NCBI GenBank assembly: GCA_038233215.1
Contig: JBBSML010000001.1
Span: 124,001 to 188,000 of the forward strand
Source of the DNA: JACDBZ01 sp038233215
GTDB taxonomy: Bacteria > Chloroflexota > Limnocylindria > QHBO01
Direction: 5' to 3'
Length of the DNA: 64,000 nucleotides
A program made the position numbers and the translations under genes. Position 1 is the stretch's first letter, and every line of letters starts with the position of its first letter. Shown here in pieces: positions 24,456-33,528 of the stretch. Below the pieces are notes generated by a model. The model made no database searches. It saw only the letters and a list, made by a program, of their open reading frames with translations, and was not told the origin of the DNA.

Positions 24456-25430
24456 ATGGTTGCGATCGCGGGCGCCCAACCGCGCGAGCGGCGGCGTGAG
24501 CTGCTGATCTACTGGCTCTACCGCGCGGCCGAGCGGGTCATCAACGCGCTGCCGCGCTGGGTCGTCCTGCCGGCTGCGGCGGCGGTCGGCAACGTCGCGT
24601 ACGACCTGGCGGGGCCAAAGGGCCGGCTGACACGAGAGAACCTGGCAAGGCCGATGGGCCTGCCGGCTGACGATCCGCGCGTCGCCGCGGCCGCGCGGCG
24701 CGCGTTCCAAAACTACGCGAAGTATCTCGTCGACATGATGCGCATCGGTGAGCTCACTTCGAGGTCTGCGGCGCGCATCGTGCGGATCGAGAATCCCGAG
24801 ATGCTCGACGAGGTGCGGCGCATCGGTCATGGAGTGATCTCGTGCACCGTCCATGTCGGTGGGATGGACTTCATCGGTCCGGCACTCAAGCTCATCAACG
24901 AGGCGATGCACGTCGTCGCCGATGACACGACCTACGGCCGCCTGTATGAGCACATGAAGGCGGCAAGGGGGCGGCAGCACATCTTCCTGATCGGGTGGCG
25001 CAACCTCCGCGGCCTGTTCAGGGCGTTGCGGAACAAGCAGAACCTCGTCCTGTTCTGTGATGGCGGCTACCGCCGCGGCGATGTACCCGTCGAGTTCTGC
25101 GGCGAGGCGACCACGTTCCCCCTCGGCCCAGCTACGCTGGCCGCCAAGACGGGGGCACCCCTCATGCCCGTCGCCTGCCGTCGAATCCGGGGGGACCGAT
25201 TCGTTGCCCGCGGCCTTCCCCTCGTCCGTTGCGAGAGTGATGAGCCGGCTGAAATCCACCGGGCAACCCAGGCCGTCGCTGATGCCCTCGGAGGCGTGAT
25301 TCGCGAGGATCCCGGCCAGTGGTACATGTTCAGGCCCGTCTGGCCACAGACCGATGACGACCGTGCACACGCCGTCGCGTCCCTTGCGGCCGCTCGGCTC
25401 GGCAAGGACTGGACGAAGATTCCCGCGTGA
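24456..25430 (+). CDS. LpxL/PatA-family acyltransferase 1
   Basis: 324 residues of the lysophospholipid/lipid A acyltransferase family. The catalytic H-x4-D motif is HVGGMD (about residue 130), and FPLGPATLAAKTGAPLMPV is the typical downstream segment. In actinobacteria a related gene beside pgsA and pimA (PatA) adds an acyl chain to phosphatidylinositol mannoside. The same role is inferred here from the neighbours. It ends in an overlap with a second acyltransferase. Confidence 0.85.
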   Translation: MVAIAGAQPRERRRELLIYWLYRAAERVINALPRWVVLPAAAAVGNVAYDLAGPKGRLTRENLARPMGLPADDPRVAAAARRAFQNYAKYLVDMMRIGELTSRSAARIVRIENPEMLDEVRRIGHGVISCTVHVGGMDFIGPALKLINEAMHVVADDTTYGRLYEHMKAARGRQHIFLIGWRNLRGLFRALRNKQNLVLFCDGGYRRGDVPVEFCGEATTFPLGPATLAAKTGAPLMPVACRRIRGDRFVARGLPLVRCESDEPAEIHRATQAVADALGGVIREDPGQWYMFRPVWPQTDDDRAHAVASLAAARLGKDWTKIPA

Positions 25431-26302
25431 TGCTCCGCCTTGCGCTCGAGACCGCGGATCGCATCGTCGCCGCATTGCCATCGCGCGCGGCGTACGCACT
25501 CGCCGACCTCGCCGGAGACGCGTGGCATCGCCTGGCACCCGCACGTCGCCGGCTGGTCGCTGCCAACTTGGCCCGCGTCTGTGCCGCGACGGCCCGTCCC
25601 ACGAGCGGGCGTCCGTTCCGCGACCTGGTGCGCGCGGCCTTCCGGAACCACGCGCGCTACTACGTCGAGCTGCTTCGGGCCCCGCATTACCCGGCCGACC
25701 GCATCGACGAGATCGTGGAGGTCCCGGGCTGGGATGCCATCTCCATGGTGCTGCGTGCCGGGCCTGGGGTGCTGATCGGCTCGCATCTCGGCAACTTCGA
25801 GCCGTTCGGAGTCTTCGTCGCAGCGCGTGGCATCCATCCGCTCTCACCGGTCGAAGAGATCAAGCCGCGCGCCCTGTTCGACTTCCTCACCGCGCGCCGG
25901 GGGGGAGCCAGCGTCGAGCTGGTGCCTCTCAGCCGGGCACGGCGTGCCTTACCCGCGAAACTCCGCGCCGGCGGCACAGTCGGCATCATCGGCGATCGTG
26001 ACCTCGCCGGGGATGGCCACCCGGTAATGATGTTCGGCCATCCGACCACGGTGCCGCTGGGACCAGCTTCGTTGGTCGTCAACTACCGCGCGGCGGTCAT
26101 GGTCGGTCGCTGCCTGCGCATCGGTCCCGACCGTTTCCGCGTGGAGGCCGAGCTGCTCCCGGTGCCCTCCACCGGCGACCGCCGCGCCGACACGGCGACA
26201 TTGGCGACCTCGATCGCTGCACGCATGGAACGCGATATCGGTGAGGCGCCCGAGCAATGGTGGGGCTCGTTCCAGCCCTACTGGCCGGACCTGCGCGCAT
26301 GA
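25430..26302 (+). CDS. LpxL/PatA-family acyltransferase 2
   Basis: 290 residues, a paralogue of the preceding enzyme at low identity. The motif is SHLGNFEPF with H-x4-E, the commoner catalytic form, and VPLGPASLVVNYRAAVMVG follows. Two such enzymes in a row could add two different chains to one lipid head group. ATG 25430 overlaps the previous stop; GTG 25427 is also possible. The 3' end overlaps the PHP gene as ATGA. Confidence 0.83.
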   Translation: MLRLALETADRIVAALPSRAAYALADLAGDAWHRLAPARRRLVAANLARVCAATARPTSGRPFRDLVRAAFRNHARYYVELLRAPHYPADRIDEIVEVPGWDAISMVLRAGPGVLIGSHLGNFEPFGVFVAARGIHPLSPVEEIKPRALFDFLTARRGGASVELVPLSRARRALPAKLRAGGTVGIIGDRDLAGDGHPVMMFGHPTTVPLGPASLVVNYRAAVMVGRCLRIGPDRFRVEAELLPVPSTGDRRADTATLATSIAARMERDIGEAPEQWWGSFQPYWPDLRA

Positions 26303-27042
26303 CCCGTGCGGGCGGGGATCTCGGGAAGGCCGATATGCACCTCCACACGCTGTACTCCGATGGAACGGCATCCGTGCGGGCAGTGCTCGACCACGTCGAG
26401 AGCCGCACCGACCTCGACGTCATCGCCATCACCGACCATGAGCGGATCGACGGCGCACTCCGCGCGCGTGAGATCCACGCCGCCGGTGACTACGCGTTCG
26501 AGTTCGTGGTCGGCGAAGAGATCACCACGCGTCGGGGCCATGTACTTGCGCTTTTTATCAGCCGGCGGATTCCCGCACTGCGGCCATTGCCCGAAACACT
26601 CGAGCGCATCCATGACCAGGGTGGAATCGCGATCGCCGCACATCCGTTGGCACCCCTGACTCCTTCGCTGGGCACGCGCTCCCTGCTGACCGCGCGCGGC
26701 GCCGACGACGCGCGCCAGCGCCTCGACGCGATCGAACTCATGAACCCGTCGGCGGCCGGTCGGTCGCGCCAGGTGAAACGTGCCCGACTCAACGCCGACG
26801 TGCTGCGGCTTCCCGCCGTCGGCAATTCCGACGCGCACGTCCTGGAGGGGATCGGCACCGCGTGGACGTGGTTTCCGGGCGCCACTGCGGACCACTACCG
26901 CGCGGCCATCGATGCGGGCACCACGCAACCTGGCGGCGCGTTCTGGTCCAACCTCCACAATGTCGACGTGTATCGGCGCCAGCTAGGCGCCAAGGCGAGA
27001 CACCTGCGGCATACACTGCGGCCCAGCGGGGAGTGGCGATGA
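26299..27042 (+). CDS. PHP-domain phosphoesterase
   Basis: 247 residues. Metal-binding PHP motifs are all present: DMHLHTLYSDGT near the N-terminus, ITDHE, AAHPLAP and GNSDAH. Such proteins hydrolyse phosphate esters with two or three metal ions. Substrate unknown. It lies between the acyltransferases and the PimA-like glycosyltransferase with ATGA overlaps at both ends, so a role in the same lipid pathway (for example sugar- or inositol-phosphate removal) is plausible. Confidence 0.85.
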   Translation: MTRAGGDLGKADMHLHTLYSDGTASVRAVLDHVESRTDLDVIAITDHERIDGALRAREIHAAGDYAFEFVVGEEITTRRGHVLALFISRRIPALRPLPETLERIHDQGGIAIAAHPLAPLTPSLGTRSLLTARGADDARQRLDAIELMNPSAAGRSRQVKRARLNADVLRLPAVGNSDAHVLEGIGTAWTWFPGATADHYRAAIDAGTTQPGGAFWSNLHNVDVYRRQLGAKARHLRHTLRPSGEWR

Positions 27043-28232
27043 CCCAGCTCCCGCCGGCGGCGGCGACGCCGACCGATCGGGCCGGCTCGCGCCATCGGCC
27101 TCCGCTCAAGATCGGGATCGTGAGCCCGTACGGCTATCCGCACCCAGGCGGGGTGAACGAACACGTGCGGTACACGCACGAGGCCATGCGCCGCATGGGC
27201 CACGACGTCTGGATCATCACGTCGAAGTACGGCCGCCAGCGCGAGAGCGAGGGACACGTCATTCGCCTCGGCACCGGCTGGGCGGCACCAGCCAATGGGT
27301 CGGTGGGTCGCGTCACGCTCGGCCTGCGCTTCAAGCACCAGGCGCGGGAGGTGCTCGAGGCGCACGACTTCGACATCCTCCATTTCCACGAGCCGTTCGT
27401 GCCGTTCCTGTCGCCGACCGTCCTCGACCAGTCAAGAACCGTGAACATCGCCACCTTTCACGCCTTCGGCGGCTTCTCACCCTCGTACTGGATCGGAAGG
27501 CGGTTCGCCGGCCGCCTACCCGGATTGTTGCATGGACGCATTGCCGTCTCCGGCGCGGCGCGCCACTTCATCAACAGGTACTTTCCCGGCGACTACGAGA
27601 TCATTCCCAACGGCGTTGACCTGGACCGATTCACCGATGCCCAACCATACGAGGAGCTGCGCGACGGCAAGACGCTCAACATCCTCTTCGTCGGGCGATT
27701 CGAAGAGCGCAAGGGTCTGATCCACCTGCTCAAGGCGTATCACCGCCTGCGCAAGCGCAAGGTCGACGCGCGACTGCTTGTCGTGGGGGCGGGGCCGAAG
27801 CTGCGCGAGTACCGCCGTTACGTTGGCCTGCGTGGCATCCGCGACGTGGAGTTCCTGGGACGCGTCACCGACGACGAAAAGGTTCGCTACTTCGCCTCCG
27901 CCGACATCTACTGCGCGCCGAACACAGGACAGGAGTCGTTCGGGATCGTGCTGCTGGAGGCCATGGCGGCCGGCGTCCCCATCGTGGCGAGTGACATCCA
28001 CGGCTTCAAGCGTGTCATCGAGCGCAACGTGCAGGGCATCCTGGTCGAGCCCCGAAACCCGCGCGCGCTGGCGGCCGCCCTGTACGCCCTGGCGCGCGAC
28101 CCCGACCTGCGCCACGAGATGGGCGAGGCCGGCCGCACCCGCGCCCCCGAGTTCACCTGGGACCGCGTAACCGAACGGATCGTGGACTACTACTACGAGA
28201 CCCGCGATCGGGTTCTCGCCTCGCGCGACTGA
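27039..28232 (+). CDS. PimA-like GT4 glycosyltransferase
   Basis: 397 residues, GT-B fold. The N-terminal SPYGYPHPGGVNEHVR glycine loop and the C-terminal nucleotide-sugar site APNTGQESFGIVLLEAMAAG are typical of GT4 enzymes such as PimA, which puts the first mannose on phosphatidylinositol using GDP-mannose. The gene order (phosphatidyltransferase, acyltransferase, PimA-like) repeats the actinobacterial order. The sugar cannot be told from sequence. Last gene of the operon. Confidence 0.85.
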   Translation: MTQLPPAAATPTDRAGSRHRPPLKIGIVSPYGYPHPGGVNEHVRYTHEAMRRMGHDVWIITSKYGRQRESEGHVIRLGTGWAAPANGSVGRVTLGLRFKHQAREVLEAHDFDILHFHEPFVPFLSPTVLDQSRTVNIATFHAFGGFSPSYWIGRRFAGRLPGLLHGRIAVSGAARHFINRYFPGDYEIIPNGVDLDRFTDAQPYEELRDGKTLNILFVGRFEERKGLIHLLKAYHRLRKRKVDARLLVVGAGPKLREYRRYVGLRGIRDVEFLGRVTDDEKVRYFASADIYCAPNTGQESFGIVLLEAMAAGVPIVASDIHGFKRVIERNVQGILVEPRNPRALAAALYALARDPDLRHEMGEAGRTRAPEFTWDRVTERIVDYYYETRDRVLASRD

Positions 28233-28368
28233 GGACCGCCGATGTACCGGGCATTGCAACGCATGAATTGGGGTTCACGGTTCATCTGACCCGATCCATC
28301 GGGCTCGGCCGCACGGGAGCGACGTTGCGAGTGCGCAGCTGCCCGATCCATCGGCAGGCCAGAGCCAC

Positions 28369-29367
28369 TCACATCGGCTTGCGGTACGAGGTGAAGGTCT
28401 TGTCTGGAGCGAAGCCGAGCGATTCGTAAAGGCTGTTGGCGCCGGTCGGGCTGTCGGTGTCGACACCCAGGCCGGCCGACGTGAAACTCGCCTTCCGCGC
28501 TGCAACCAACGAGCTCGACAGCAGCGAGCGGGCCAACCCGCGACGGCGCCAGGGCCGGCGGACCGCCACCGAGGCCACGTAGACGCGGTTCCGGCCATGC
28601 CGCTCGTTCTCCTCCACCGGCACCGTGGTGATGACCACCCCGGCGACCTCGTCGCCGTCCCAGCCGATGCGCCAGAACCGGGGATCCTCGTTGTCCGGAT
28701 CGGCGATGAACCGATCCCAATCGGCCTCCGCCCACTCCGTCTCGCCCCAGTGGTCGCGGAACGCCTCGGCCGCTGCGAGCCAGATGGTGCGGTACTGGTC
28801 GCGGGTCACCGGGCGCAGCTCGATGCCACCAGGCATCGGCGAGACGTCGATCTCGGACAGCGTCGGCGCCACCATCTCGTAGAAGAACCGCACCGCGTCA
28901 TATCCATTTCCAAGCAGGAGGGCGGCGTTGCCCGCATCGGTGTCCGCACCCTCGGAAGCGAGCCACTTCGGTGCCACCTCTGCATGCTCCGATGCGATCT
29001 CCCGCAACCGCTCCTCGTTGTGCAGATGCATCGCACTCCCGATTCCCTGGCGTCGCCAGTCTGGGTGGACGAAGCCGAAGTTCTCGTACGAGCGGCCGCC
29101 CTCCACGAGATCGGTCCAGAAGACCCGGGCATAGGCGACGATCTGGTCACCGACCTCGGCGATCACGATGTCTTGCTCCGGATCGCAGTTGACGAGGGTC
29201 GCGTAGTTGAGCTTCAGCTGCTCGAGATTGGTGATCTCCTCGATACCGTCCGCCGCGTGCGCCGCGGTATAGACGCGAAGCATGGCGGGCAGGTCATCTT
29301 CGCCGCGGTAGTGGCGGAAGCGCAGGCCGGCGACAGCCGGCGCCCCGCCAGGTGAAACCTGGATCAT
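28369..29367 (-). CDS. Double-GNAT acetyltransferase 3
   Basis: 332 residues with two GNAT domains in tandem, the architecture of mycothiol synthase MshD. Acetyl-CoA loops are WRRQGIGSAM in the first half and WRRRGLARSL in the second. The C-terminus ends YRKPM. It starts inside the stop of the preceding paralogue (ATGA). Substrate unknown; the exporter neighbours suggest acetylation of a toxic small molecule or thiol. The 136 bases downstream hold no gene and no clear terminator. Confidence 0.85.
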   Translation of the reverse strand: MIQVSPGGAPAVAGLRFRHYRGEDDLPAMLRVYTAAHAADGIEEITNLEQLKLNYATLVNCDPEQDIVIAEVGDQIVAYARVFWTDLVEGGRSYENFGFVHPDWRRQGIGSAMHLHNEERLREIASEHAEVAPKWLASEGADTDAGNAALLLGNGYDAVRFFYEMVAPTLSEIDVSPMPGGIELRPVTRDQYRTIWLAAAEAFRDHWGETEWAEADWDRFIADPDNEDPRFWRIGWDGDEVAGVVITTVPVEENERHGRNRVYVASVAVRRPWRRRGLARSLLSSSLVAARKASFTSAGLGVDTDSPTGANSLYESLGFAPDKTFTSYRKPM

Positions 29368-30362
29368 GTGGATGGGCTTCCTTCCATCGGCTTGCGACGG
29401 GAAGTGAATCGGTCATCGATCTCGAAGCCAGCCTCCTCGTAGAGTCCAAACGCGCCAGATGGGTTGTGGGCATCCACGCCGAGCGCCGCGCTCGTCATGT
29501 CGCGATCGCGAAACACGACCAGGGACCGCGCGATGAGCACCCGAGCAAGTCCCCGCCGTCGCCAGGCGCGCCGGGTGAAGACCGAGTCGAGCCACCCGCG
29601 CCGGGTCCCCAACGCCTCGTTCTCCTCCGGATGGATGGTGTTGATGACGCCACCCGCGATCTGTTCGCCATCCCAGGCGATCAGCCAGAGTGACGGATCC
29701 GAATCGGGCGCCTCGAAGAATCGATGCATGGCCGCCTCCGACTCGTCGGATCCCCCCCAATGGTCGCGGAAGGCCTCGCGATTGGCACGCCAGATTTCCG
29801 GATACTGATCGGGCGTGACGGGCCTCAGCTCGAAGCCGTCGGACAGCGCGACCTCGGGCAGCGCATTTAGCGTGGGTCGCACCATGTCGAAGAACCACCG
29901 AACGACCGAATAGCCGGACCGATCCAGTAGCGTGGCCCCAGGCCGCCCATCGGCTGCCCAGGCGCCGAACACGCTCTCGCGGTCCGCGTGGTGAGTCGCC
30001 GCCAGCGCCCGCGCCCGTCGCTCGTTCTCCGCGAGCAGCGCGGTACCGATCCCGCGACGGCGATATGACGGCTCGACGGCTCCCCACACGCGGTACTCCC
30101 GGAATTCGCCGTCGCGAGTGTCCACCCACTCCTGGCTGGCCCACGCGACCACATGGCCGTCCATTTCCGCCACGAAGACGTCCCGCGCGGAATCGAAGTG
30201 CTCAGATGGACTGCCGAGATACGCCCGCAATCCCTCCACGGTGTCCCGTTCCGAGATACTGTCGGCCTCATTCTCGGCGTTGACCACGCGAACCATGACC
30301 TCCAGGTCCTCCTGGCCGGCGAACGGCCGAAAGCGGAGACCTGGTACGGACGCAATTGTCAT
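29364..30362 (-). CDS. Double-GNAT acetyltransferase 2
   Basis: 332 residues, a paralogue of its two neighbours. Acetyl-CoA loops are YRRRGIGTALL (first half) and WRRRGLARVLI (second half), so both halves keep the cofactor site. Its C-terminal FTSRRKPM mirrors the other copies. ATG 30362 overlaps the upstream stop. The three copies differ enough to be old duplications rather than recent ones. Confidence 0.85.
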   Translation of the reverse strand: MTIASVPGLRFRPFAGQEDLEVMVRVVNAENEADSISERDTVEGLRAYLGSPSEHFDSARDVFVAEMDGHVVAWASQEWVDTRDGEFREYRVWGAVEPSYRRRGIGTALLAENERRARALAATHHADRESVFGAWAADGRPGATLLDRSGYSVVRWFFDMVRPTLNALPEVALSDGFELRPVTPDQYPEIWRANREAFRDHWGGSDESEAAMHRFFEAPDSDPSLWLIAWDGEQIAGGVINTIHPEENEALGTRRGWLDSVFTRRAWRRRGLARVLIARSLVVFRDRDMTSAALGVDAHNPSGAFGLYEEAGFEIDDRFTSRRKPMEGSPST

Positions 30363-31396
30363 GACGTTGCCTCCAGCGGCTTCTGCCACGCGGAGCTGCG
30401 CTCAGTCACGACGAATCCGCATGACTCGTACAGGCCCAACGCGCCGGACGGATTGTCTGCGTCGACCCCCAGCGCCGCGGTATCCAATCCGCTCTCGGCC
30501 AACAGGTTGATGCTCCGCCCGATGAGGGCTCGCGCAAGTCCACGGCCCCGCCATTGGCGACGCGTGAAGACGCTTTCGAGCCACCCGCGACGTAACCCGA
30601 GTTCGTCGTTCTCCTCGGCGAAGATGTTGTTCTGGACTGCGCCGGCGATCTCAGATCCGTCCCAGGCCACCACCGACAGATCCGGCTGATACTCGGAGGA
30701 CTCGACCCAGCGCAGGAAGCTGGCCTCCGACATGTCCCACCCGCCCCAGTGATCCTGGAACGCCTCGTGGTCCGCGTTCCAGATGGCCCGCGCCTGATCA
30801 CGCGACGCCGGGCGTACCTCGAGGCCCTCCGGCAGCGAGAGAAGATCGGGCCTGTCAACGTCAATCCCGGGGCGCTCCATCTCGAAGAACCAGCGGACCG
30901 GCTTGTACCCCTCGCTGGCGGCGAGGGCGGACCGGCCGACCTGACGCTCGTAGACGAACATGCCGATCACCCGCGGACGATCGACCTCGTGGTGGGAATC
31001 ATTGACGCGGATCAGGTCCTCAGCGGCCGCGAGGAGGCGTTGCCCGATCCCTCGCCGCCGATACGCCGAGTCGACCGCGCCGCGGGAGCGATGCTCGCGC
31101 GTCCCGTCGGTGCCATCGACCCAGTCAACGCGGACGGTGCCCACCACCCGTCCATCAGCCTCGGCCATCAGCACGTCTCGCGCCGCGTCGAAGGAGTCGG
31201 ATGCGTGACGGAAGGTGGCCGCCAGGTCGTCCAGCGTGACGACCTCGCGCACACCATCATGGGCGAGATCCGCGTTGCTGAGACGCACGATCTCGATCAG
31301 GTCGGCCTCTCCGCCGTAGGGCCGCAGGACGAGGTCGCGAATCTCGGCCGCGGGAGCGGCCGCATCGGTCTTCAATGACGATTCTCCGTGTTTCAT
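30359..31396 (-). CDS. Double-GNAT acetyltransferase 1
   Basis: 345 residues, the first of three tandem double-GNAT genes. Loops are YRRRGIGQRLL and WRGRGLARALI. An extra N-terminal stretch of about 20 residues precedes the first domain. The ATG at 31396 overlaps the permease stop as TGATG, so translation is coupled to the exporter. Confidence 0.85.
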   Translation of the reverse strand: MKHGESSLKTDAAAPAAEIRDLVLRPYGGEADLIEIVRLSNADLAHDGVREVVTLDDLAATFRHASDSFDAARDVLMAEADGRVVGTVRVDWVDGTDGTREHRSRGAVDSAYRRRGIGQRLLAAAEDLIRVNDSHHEVDRPRVIGMFVYERQVGRSALAASEGYKPVRWFFEMERPGIDVDRPDLLSLPEGLEVRPASRDQARAIWNADHEAFQDHWGGWDMSEASFLRWVESSEYQPDLSVVAWDGSEIAGAVQNNIFAEENDELGLRRGWLESVFTRRQWRGRGLARALIGRSINLLAESGLDTAALGVDADNPSGALGLYESCGFVVTERSSAWQKPLEATS

Positions 31397-32196
31397 CAGC
31401 CGACTCGCTTGAGCTTGCCGGTGCGCTTCGCGTAACGCTCCGCGATCCCGAAGACGTAGACGCCAAGCGGAATCAGGACGACGCCCATCACCACCAGCGG
31501 CCACACGTCGTGCAGCAGCTCCGTGACGGAGGTGCCGTCGATCAGGCCGGCGCGGATGCCGTTGAGCACATACGTCCCGGGGCTGAACTGCGACACGAAC
31601 TGCATCCAGCCCGGCAGGATGTCGGTGCTGTAGTACACCCCGCTGAAGAGCAGGATGACCGACTGGATCAAGAAGACCATCTGGTCACCTCGCTCCACGT
31701 AGAGCAGCGGCAGGATCGCCGCCATCATGCCGACCCCCACGAAGCTCAATGATCCAAGCAGAAGAAACGCGCCCGCCGTCACGAAGTTGCCGCCGGTGAA
31801 CTCCACGTTGAACAGGAGCATCATCACCACCAGGATGATGACCATCTGGATCAGCGCGTACGTCACGGCGAACAGGGTCGAGCCGACGAGCTGCGTGTAG
31901 CGCCGCACCGGTGCCATGAAGGTGTACTCGAGCGTCCCCTCCCAGCGCTCCCAGGTCACCGTCTCGCCGATGAACCCGAAGACGATGCTCAGGAAGTTCC
32001 AGAAAATGGTGCCGATCACCAGCACCTGGAGCAGGCCCGGGTCGTCTTGGGCAACGCCGATGAAGGCCACCGACAGGGCGGCCGCCAGCGAATAGCCGAG
32101 CCAGGCGACCTCCCAGCCCCAGTAGCGTTTCGTCAGGTTGAAGTTGCGCTCCACGAAGGCGAAGCTCGCCCGCAGCTCGCGCGTTGCCATCGACAT
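31396..32196 (-). CDS. ABC-2 type transporter permease
   Basis: 266 residues with six membrane helices of the ABC-2 family. A conserved-looking segment, ERWEGTLEYTFMAPVRR, is the cytoplasmic coupling loop, and LFSGVYYSTDILPGWMQF is the typical loop before the last helices. It pairs with the ATPase encoded upstream. AGAGGA lies about 6 bases before the ATG. Exported substrate unknown. Confidence 0.9.
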   Translation of the reverse strand: MSMATRELRASFAFVERNFNLTKRYWGWEVAWLGYSLAAALSVAFIGVAQDDPGLLQVLVIGTIFWNFLSIVFGFIGETVTWERWEGTLEYTFMAPVRRYTQLVGSTLFAVTYALIQMVIILVVMMLLFNVEFTGGNFVTAGAFLLLGSLSFVGVGMMAAILPLLYVERGDQMVFLIQSVILLFSGVYYSTDILPGWMQFVSQFSPGTYVLNGIRAGLIDGTSVTELLHDVWPLVVMGVVLIPLGVYVFGIAERYAKRTGKLKRVG

Positions 32197-32243
32197 GGTT
32201 GTCCTCTTTCTTCCTCAATGAGCCGATGGACCGGCCCCGGCCC

Positions 32244-32438
32244 TTATCGGGCTCGGACCGGCCACATCGCTGGCTCGCCGGACAGCCGGCTGCCGAAGCG
32301 GACCAGGTGGCGACCAACCCACCGCCTCACGGGGCGATGTTGTGCCGTCAGCTCGATCGGGAGGCTCGTGCGGCGCAGCCGCGATTCGCGCTCCTCAACC
32401 AGGCTGAGCAGGACACGCAGGTCCAGGGTGCTATGCAC
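32244..32438 (-). CDS. 64-residue basic small protein in the ABC operon
   Basis: A GTG start at 32438 has a near-perfect GGAGGTGA five bases upstream (32444-32451), stronger than the sites of the flanking genes. The 64-residue product is rich in arginine, has no membrane helix and matches nothing I know. It sits in the 268 bases between the ATPase and the permease. It may be a small regulatory subunit. Confidence 0.6.
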   Translation of the reverse strand: MHSTLDLRVLLSLVEERESRLRRTSLPIELTAQHRPVRRWVGRHLVRFGSRLSGEPAMWPVRAR

Positions 32439-32464
32439 GGAAATCACCTCCTCTCTTCGTTCTG

Positions 32465-33373
32465 CTAGTCATCGTCTTCGCTCTTTGCATCGTCGTGGTC
32501 GTCATCGAGGCTTCTGCCGGTGAAGGTCATGAACACCCGCTCCAGCGTCGGCTCCTGGCCGTACTGCTCGGCGACGAGCGTCTTGAGCTGCTGCGGCGTC
32601 CCCTCGGCCACCAGCCGGCCGTCGTTGATCAGAGCGATCCGGTCACACAGCCGCCCGGCCTCGTCCAGGTCATGGGTGGTCAGCACGATCGTCGCATCGT
32701 GCGTGTCACGCACCTCCTCGATGAAGGTCTGCACGTCGAGCTTCGATCGCGGGTCGAGTCCCGTTGTCGGCTCGTCGAGCAACAGCACCGTGGGGCTGGT
32801 CAGCAGCGCCCGCGCGATCGCGACCTTCTGCTGCATCCCGCGACTCATCTGCTCGAGCGGACGGCTCAACCGCTTCTCGCCGATACCGAGCCGGCCGAGG
32901 ATCGCGATCGCCTCGGCGCGCGCCACCTTGGTGTCCAAACCGTAGAGCCGTGCGGCGTAGGCGAGGTTCTCGTGCGGGGACAGCTTCTTGAAGAAGGCGG
33001 CGTCGACGCTCACCCGATTGATGAGCTGCTTGACCTTCATCTCGTCGCGCTCGATGTCGTTGCCGAACACCTCCACCCGTCCGCCGTCCAGGGTCAACAG
33101 CGTGCTGACGAGCCGAATGAGCGTGCTCTTGCCCGAGCCGTTGGCACCCAGAATCCCGTAGATCTCGCCGCGGCGGATCGACATCGACACCTCGTTGACG
33201 GCGATGACCGACTTCTTCTTGCGGCCCACCACGAACTTCTTGGTGGCCCGCTCGAGGAGCAGTGCTGGCTGCTCGCCGGGCGGCGGCGGGCCGACGCGGC
33301 GCAGCGGGGCGGCGGCGGCGGCGGGCATCGGTAGCGGCGCGGTCGTCTTCGGTTCGGAAATGAACTCGATCAT
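32465..33373 (-). CDS. ABC transporter ATP-binding protein (efflux type)
   Basis: 302 residues. Walker A is GANGSGKST, the signature is MSRGMQQKVAIARALL, Walker B is VLLLDEPTTGLD and the H-loop is VLTTHD. This set is typical of ABC-2 drug or antibiotic exporters. The Pro/Ala-rich N-terminus (about 45 residues) and the acidic Asp/Glu C-terminal tail are extra. ATG 33373 is chosen; longer frames run into the structured leader. It is the first large gene of an operon preceded by an apparent attenuator. Confidence 0.9.
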   Translation of the reverse strand: MIEFISEPKTTAPLPMPAAAAAPLRRVGPPPPGEQPALLLERATKKFVVGRKKKSVIAVNEVSMSIRRGEIYGILGANGSGKSTLIRLVSTLLTLDGGRVEVFGNDIERDEMKVKQLINRVSVDAAFFKKLSPHENLAYAARLYGLDTKVARAEAIAILGRLGIGEKRLSRPLEQMSRGMQQKVAIARALLTSPTVLLLDEPTTGLDPRSKLDVQTFIEEVRDTHDATIVLTTHDLDEAGRLCDRIALINDGRLVAEGTPQQLKTLVAEQYGQEPTLERVFMTFTGRSLDDDHDDAKSEDDD

Positions 33374-33417
33374 GGTCTGTCCCGTTGCTGATGTTCTGGT
33401 GGGCCCGGAGATGGTGA

Positions 33418-33450
33418 GAGCCGCGGCCCGTTGCCCTCGGTCCGCGGCTC
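33418..33450 (-). promoter_or_regulatory. Second hairpin in the ABC operon leader
   Basis: Nine-base perfect stem GAGCCGCGG/CCGCGGCTC (33418-33426 with 33442-33450) between the leader terminator and the ATPase start. It has no T-run. It could protect the read-through mRNA or take part in a structural switch. Confidence 0.45.
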
Positions 33451-33473
33451 GTTCCAATGCCCCGTGGGGCAAC

Positions 33474-33503
33474 AAAAAACCGTGGACCTGATCCGGCCCA
33501 CGG
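33474..33503 (-). terminator. Intrinsic terminator inside the ABC operon leader
   Basis: On the minus strand a 9-base stem with one G-U pair (CCGTGGGCC with GGTCCACGG) and a 6-base loop is followed directly by six T residues. This is a canonical Rho-independent terminator. It lies about 100 bases before the first exporter gene and downstream of the promoter, so it should act as an attenuator. Its 5' arm can instead pair, with one bulge, with GCCCACCGG inside the upstream short ORF. Confidence 0.75.
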
Positions 33504-33528
33504 CTCGTGGTGTCTGGCGTCGGCGGTC

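Noticed and set aside
23262..25847. Long minus-strand open frame opposite ino1 and the acyltransferases
   Set aside because: Crosses three real genes and has shadow-type composition; no start signal or motif.
28233..28368. Search for a terminator between the convergent pimA-like and GNAT genes
   Set aside because: Some GC-rich short repeats (CGATCCATCGG) are seen but no stem with a T-run; not reported as a feature.
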